The notes under the pieces: model-generated
What the model was told of the DNA's origin: nothing
Seen by the model: the letters and a program-made list of their open reading frames with translations, nothing else
The model's database searches: none
Assembly: GCF_036565765.1 (NCBI RefSeq)
Contig: NZ_DATCXP010000013.1
Strand: one strand, 5' to 3'
Length of the DNA stretch: 7,181 bases
Source: Terrimesophilobacter sp036565765
GTDB lineage: Bacteria > Actinomycetota > Actinomycetes > Actinomycetales > Microbacteriaceae
Position numbers and translations under genes: made by a program
Part shown: positions 5,378 to 7,181 of the stretch, piece by piece
Position numbering within the stretch: the first letter of the stretch is position 1
Layout of the letters: each line of letters opens with the position of its first letter

Positions 5378-5677
5378 CTACTTCTTCTGGCCGGTGGATG
5401 CCGGCGGCTTCCGTGTGGTGGGCTTGCTTGCCGGCGGCGCGCCGGCGTTCGACTTGCGCTGCACGACCTTCTTGGCGCTGTCACTCAGGAAGTCGACGAC
5501 ATCCGGAGCCTTCTCCTTGGCGAACTCCTCGACGTTCTGCACCTGGTGCTGGACACGAGGGTCGTTCCAGAAGCCGCTGACAGCGCGCTTGATCTGTTCG
5601 TACCGTTGGCGGCCGGCGCGAGCGCCGAGAACGTAGCCGATTCCGATGCCGATGAGCAGTACCAGCTTGCCTCGCAT
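5378..5677 (-). CDS. YtxH-like small membrane protein, 99 aa
   Basis: The ATG at 5677 is supported by GGAG five bases upstream and by the family-like N-terminus MRGKLVLLIGIGIGYVLGAR. The N-terminal hydrophobic helix (4-18) is glycine-zipper-like and is followed by AGRQRYEQI, a pattern common to actinobacterial YtxH-type proteins. Residues 41-74 look like a charged amphipathic helix (VQNVEEFAKEKAPDVVDFLSD). The end (75-99) is a disordered Lys/Pro/Thr tail. The protein is probably anchored in the cytoplasmic membrane with its body in the cytoplasm. YtxH relatives are linked to general stress in Bacillus, but no specific activity is known. It is the first gene of the three-gene leftward operon. 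Confidence 0.85.
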   Translation of the reverse strand: MRGKLVLLIGIGIGYVLGARAGRQRYEQIKRAVSGFWNDPRVQHQVQNVEEFAKEKAPDVVDFLSDSAKKVVQRKSNAGAPPASKPTTRKPPASTGQKK

Positions 5678-5728
5678 GATGTCTCCATTCGATCCTTGGC
5701 TTCTGACCCCCTGAGTCGGAGTGGATCC

Positions 5729-5756
5729 GGCCATGGTCCAGCGTAGCCCCGTGGCC
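5729..5756 (-). promoter_or_regulatory. Inverted repeat around a candidate -10 for the ytxH-like operon
   Basis: GGCCATGG (5729-5736) and CCGTGGCC (5749-5756) are complementary at 7 of 8 positions with a 12-base centre. On the minus strand the centre holds TACGCT (5745-5740), a TAnnnT-type -10 candidate about 60 bases before the ATG at 5677. No convincing -35 lies at normal distance, so an alternative sigma factor or an activator-dependent promoter is possible. This is the only clear structure in 5678-5808; it could equally be an operator or a chance palindrome. Confidence 0.25.
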
Positions 5757-5808
5757 ACGACCTCTTTTGAGCAACCTCCCAGCAAACTCCACAAGACGGA
5801 GTTAAAGG

Positions 5809-5859
5809 GTTCAGGTGCCCCACCTCCCCACCCGAAGCGGGAGAGCGGGACACCTGAAC
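5809..5859 (-). terminator. Long inverted repeat, probable terminator of the surface-protein gene
   Basis: GTTCAGGTGCCCC (5809-5821) pairs with GGGACACCTGAAC (5847-5859) at 12 of 13 positions. The 25-base apex can fold further (CCCG at 5831-5834 with CGGG at 5838-5841). The structure begins 17 bases after the surface-protein stop. On the minus strand the stem is followed by CCTTTAACTCC, only a short U run, so termination may be partly structure-driven. It lies between the surface-protein gene and the downstream leftward operon, where a terminator is expected. Confidence 0.65.
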
Positions 5860-5876
5860 ATTAGGGGCGCCTGCGG

Positions 5877-5993
5877 CTACCTCCTGGTGATGCGCAGCCG
5901 CCTCTCGGAGGCTACGACCACTCCACCGAGGAGCAGCAGGCCACCGGCCAGCAGCAACCCGAGGTCGGTGCCACTCGTGCCGGTGAAGGCCAG
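5877..5993 (-). other. C-terminal cell-wall sorting signal (LAFTG, helix, basic tail)
   Basis: On the minus strand LAFTG is encoded at 5993-5979, followed by a polar spacer (TSGTD), a 17-18 residue hydrophobic helix rich in Leu, Gly and Val, and a tail with five arginines in the last ten residues. Class E sortases of high-GC Gram-positive bacteria cleave LAXTG between Thr and Gly. No sortase gene is in the window, so the enzyme would be a housekeeping one elsewhere. Confidence 0.8.
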
Positions 5994-7181
5994 CGTCGGG
6001 AGGCAGTCGGCCGGGTTGGTGAAGTCGAACGTCCAGGTCTTCTGAGCGTCGTCCTCCCAGCCGTCCTTCACATCGTCCACAAGCTGGGCCTCAACGTTCA
6101 CCGTTGACGCGTCCGTGACCTTGTAGGTCCCCGCGGGAGTGAGGACTCCGTTCACGAGCCACTTGATGCCCTCGGTGTTGGCAAGCGTGAAGCTGCCGGC
6201 GGCCGAGCAGGTGATGTTCTGCATCGACGCCGTGGTGCTCAGGAACGCCAGGGTCGGCGGGCAGAACGCCGGATTGATCGTCATCTCCCAGGACGACGGA
6301 CCGCTCAGAGTGAAGCCGGAATCGACCGTCACGGAGACCGTGTAGGTTCCCGGCGCCAACTCGTTCCTGGCCTGCGTGGTCGGCACTCCATCGATCGCGT
6401 AGTGCACGTGATCCTTCAGGCCGAGCTGAATGTAGCCACTCGCACCAGCCTTCACCCCGACCGGGCAGGTCGGATCGAACGCGGTGGGTGCCAGCGGCGT
6501 GATCGTCGGGCAGGGCTCATCGGTGAAGGTGTGAGTCCATGTCGTCGTCACACCTTCCTGGATCACGTTGTTGCCGATCGCGACCACTGTCACCGTCACC
6601 GTGGTGTGAGCGTCGTTCCAGGTCTCCGTGTAGTCCAGGGCGTCCGTGTCCGAAGGAGTCGACACCGCATCGTCGGCCGTGCCGCAGACATCCGTGAACG
6701 TCGCAGCCGGAACGACCTCGATCACGGTCAGGCAGGGCTCATCGGTGAAGGTGTGAGTCCAGGTCGTCGTCACACCCTCCTGGATCACGTTGTTGCCGAT
6801 CGCGACCACCGTGACCGTCACCGTGGTGTGAGCGTCGTTCCAGGTCTCCGTGTAGTCCAGCGCGTCCGTGTCCGCCGGAGTGGACACCGAATCATTGGCC
6901 GTCCCGCACACATCCGTGAACGTCGCAGCCGGAACCACCTCGATCACCGTCGGAGGACACGGCACGTTCGTGAACGTGAATTGCCACGAGGTGGTCGCAC
7001 CCGCCTTGAAGAAGTATTTCGAGGCGTCCGAAACGGTCGCCGTTACCGTCGCCACCGTGTGGTCGCCGTTCCACGTCACCGTGTAGACGACGCCCACCAT
7101 CGAGGTCTGCACCGTCAAGGTGTCGTTGGCGATGCCGCACACATCGTTCGACGAGACGCCAGGTTCCACCGGCGTGATCTC
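5877..7181 (-). CDS. Repeat-built LAXTG surface protein, N-terminus outside the window
   Basis: The minus-strand frame is open to the window edge, so 434 C-terminal residues are seen; signal peptide and start lie beyond. From the visible N-terminal side there are three related units of about 74 residues, each opening near DVCG and closing near a PC motif. One cysteine at each end could form a disulfide. The second and third differ at only three residues across the DVCG-to-DEPC core. Two diverged Ig-like modules follow (6510-6259, with the GTYTVSVTV pattern; 6258-6000, with GTYKVTDAS and TWTFDFTNP). The end is LPTLAFTG, a hydrophobic helix (LGLLLAGGLLLLGGVVVA) and a basic tail (SERRLRITRR), a sortase substrate layout. 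LAFTG fits the LAXTG motif of class E sortases in actinobacteria. It is a Thr/Val-rich, probably wall-attached stalk; the ligand is unknown. Confidence 0.88.
   Translation of the reverse strand, partial: EITPVEPGVSSNDVCGIANDTLTVQTSMVGVVYTVTWNGDHTVATVTATVSDASKYFFKAGATTSWQFTFTNVPCPPTVIEVVPAATFTDVCGTANDSVSTPADTDALDYTETWNDAHTTVTVTVVAIGNNVIQEGVTTTWTHTFTDEPCLTVIEVVPAATFTDVCGTADDAVSTPSDTDALDYTETWNDAHTTVTVTVVAIGNNVIQEGVTTTWTHTFTDEPCPTITPLAPTAFDPTCPVGVKAGASGYIQLGLKDHVHYAIDGVPTTQARNELAPGTYTVSVTVDSGFTLSGPSSWEMTINPAFCPPTLAFLSTTASMQNITCSAAGSFTLANTEGIKWLVNGVLTPAGTYKVTDASTVNVEAQLVDDVKDGWEDDAQKTWTFDFTNPADCLPTLAFTGTSGTDLGLLLAGGLLLLGGVVVASERRLRITRR
6511..6732 (-). repeat. Tandem 222-bp coding repeat, copy proximal to the gene's 3' end
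   Basis: This copy matches 6733-6954 with a period of exactly 222 bases (74 codons). By eye I count about 15 mismatches over the first 218 aligned positions, roughly 93% identity, with no gaps. Several changes are synonymous; between DVCG and DEPC the products differ at three residues (D/N, A/S, S/A). The high DNA identity points to a fairly recent duplication or gene-conversion homogenisation. Confidence 0.9.
6733..6954 (-). repeat. Tandem 222-bp coding repeat, second copy
   Basis: Partner of 6511-6732, directly abutting it. The next unit toward the gene's 5' end (6955 to the window edge) encodes the same DVCG...PC plan but is strongly diverged, so identity is confined to this pair within the window. 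More copies may lie beyond the right edge. Confidence 0.9.

Noticed and set aside
4376..5746. A 456-codon open frame on the plus strand across hemD and the membrane-protein operon
   Set aside because: It is opposite four supported genes, and its translation changes character at each gene boundary, as a shadow frame would.
5979..5993. Classical LPXTG sortase A signal
   Set aside because: The upstream LPTLAFTG has LP but not LPxTG spacing; LAFTG fits the LAXTG class E motif better.
6511..6954. CRISPR array or mobile element from the tandem repeats
   Set aside because: The 222-base units abut without spacers, keep one reading frame and encode a protein domain.

Overview
The window is high-GC, densely coded DNA whose genes point to an actinobacterium. 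The supporting features are strong G/C bias at third codon positions, GTG starts, a group III type phosphofructokinase, an LAXTG (sortase E type) surface protein, DUF3618 and holin-III family membrane proteins, and starts that look leaderless. A Microbacteriaceae-like organism is my best guess. That placement rests on gene style, not on a search.

Layout, left to right. (1) Positions 2-991, + strand: the C-terminal 329 residues of a flavin-dependent oxidoreductase (PCMH/berberine-bridge type), cut off by the window edge. A small, very acidic 70-residue protein follows (1040-1252, +). (2) Two well recognised housekeeping genes on the + strand: trhO (tRNA U34 hydroxylase, 1276-2157) and pfkA (6-phosphofructokinase, 2197-3219). 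(3) A gap of about 200 bases (3220-3421) with a doubtful minus-strand small ORF and a short hairpin, then a four-helix DUF1304 membrane protein (3422-3850, +). (4) A leftward block: hemD (uroporphyrinogen-III synthase, 3847-4620), whose stop codon interlocks with that of the DUF1304 gene. Upstream of it lies a compact three-gene operon, transcribed YtxH-like protein, then phage-holin-family membrane protein, then DUF3618 protein (5677 down to 4706). (5) An intergenic region with a strong inverted repeat (5809-5859) that probably ends transcription of the last gene. (6) The C-terminal 434 residues of a large repeat-built surface protein (5877-7181, minus), ending in an LAFTG sorting signal, a membrane helix and a basic tail.

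How the parts fit: most genes are independent housekeeping functions (glycolysis, tRNA modification, tetrapyrrole synthesis). The three small membrane proteins form one transcription unit, possibly continuing into hemD, and look like an envelope or stress module. The surface protein is the accessory element and carries two nearly identical 222-bp tandem repeats. I see no RNA gene, insertion sequence, prophage, CRISPR array or defence system, and no clear novel system. The better leads are the hemD leader region (9-codon upstream ORF plus two competing hairpins), the three leaderless-looking promoters, the 222-bp repeat pair and the decoy-like second LAF motif in the surface protein.
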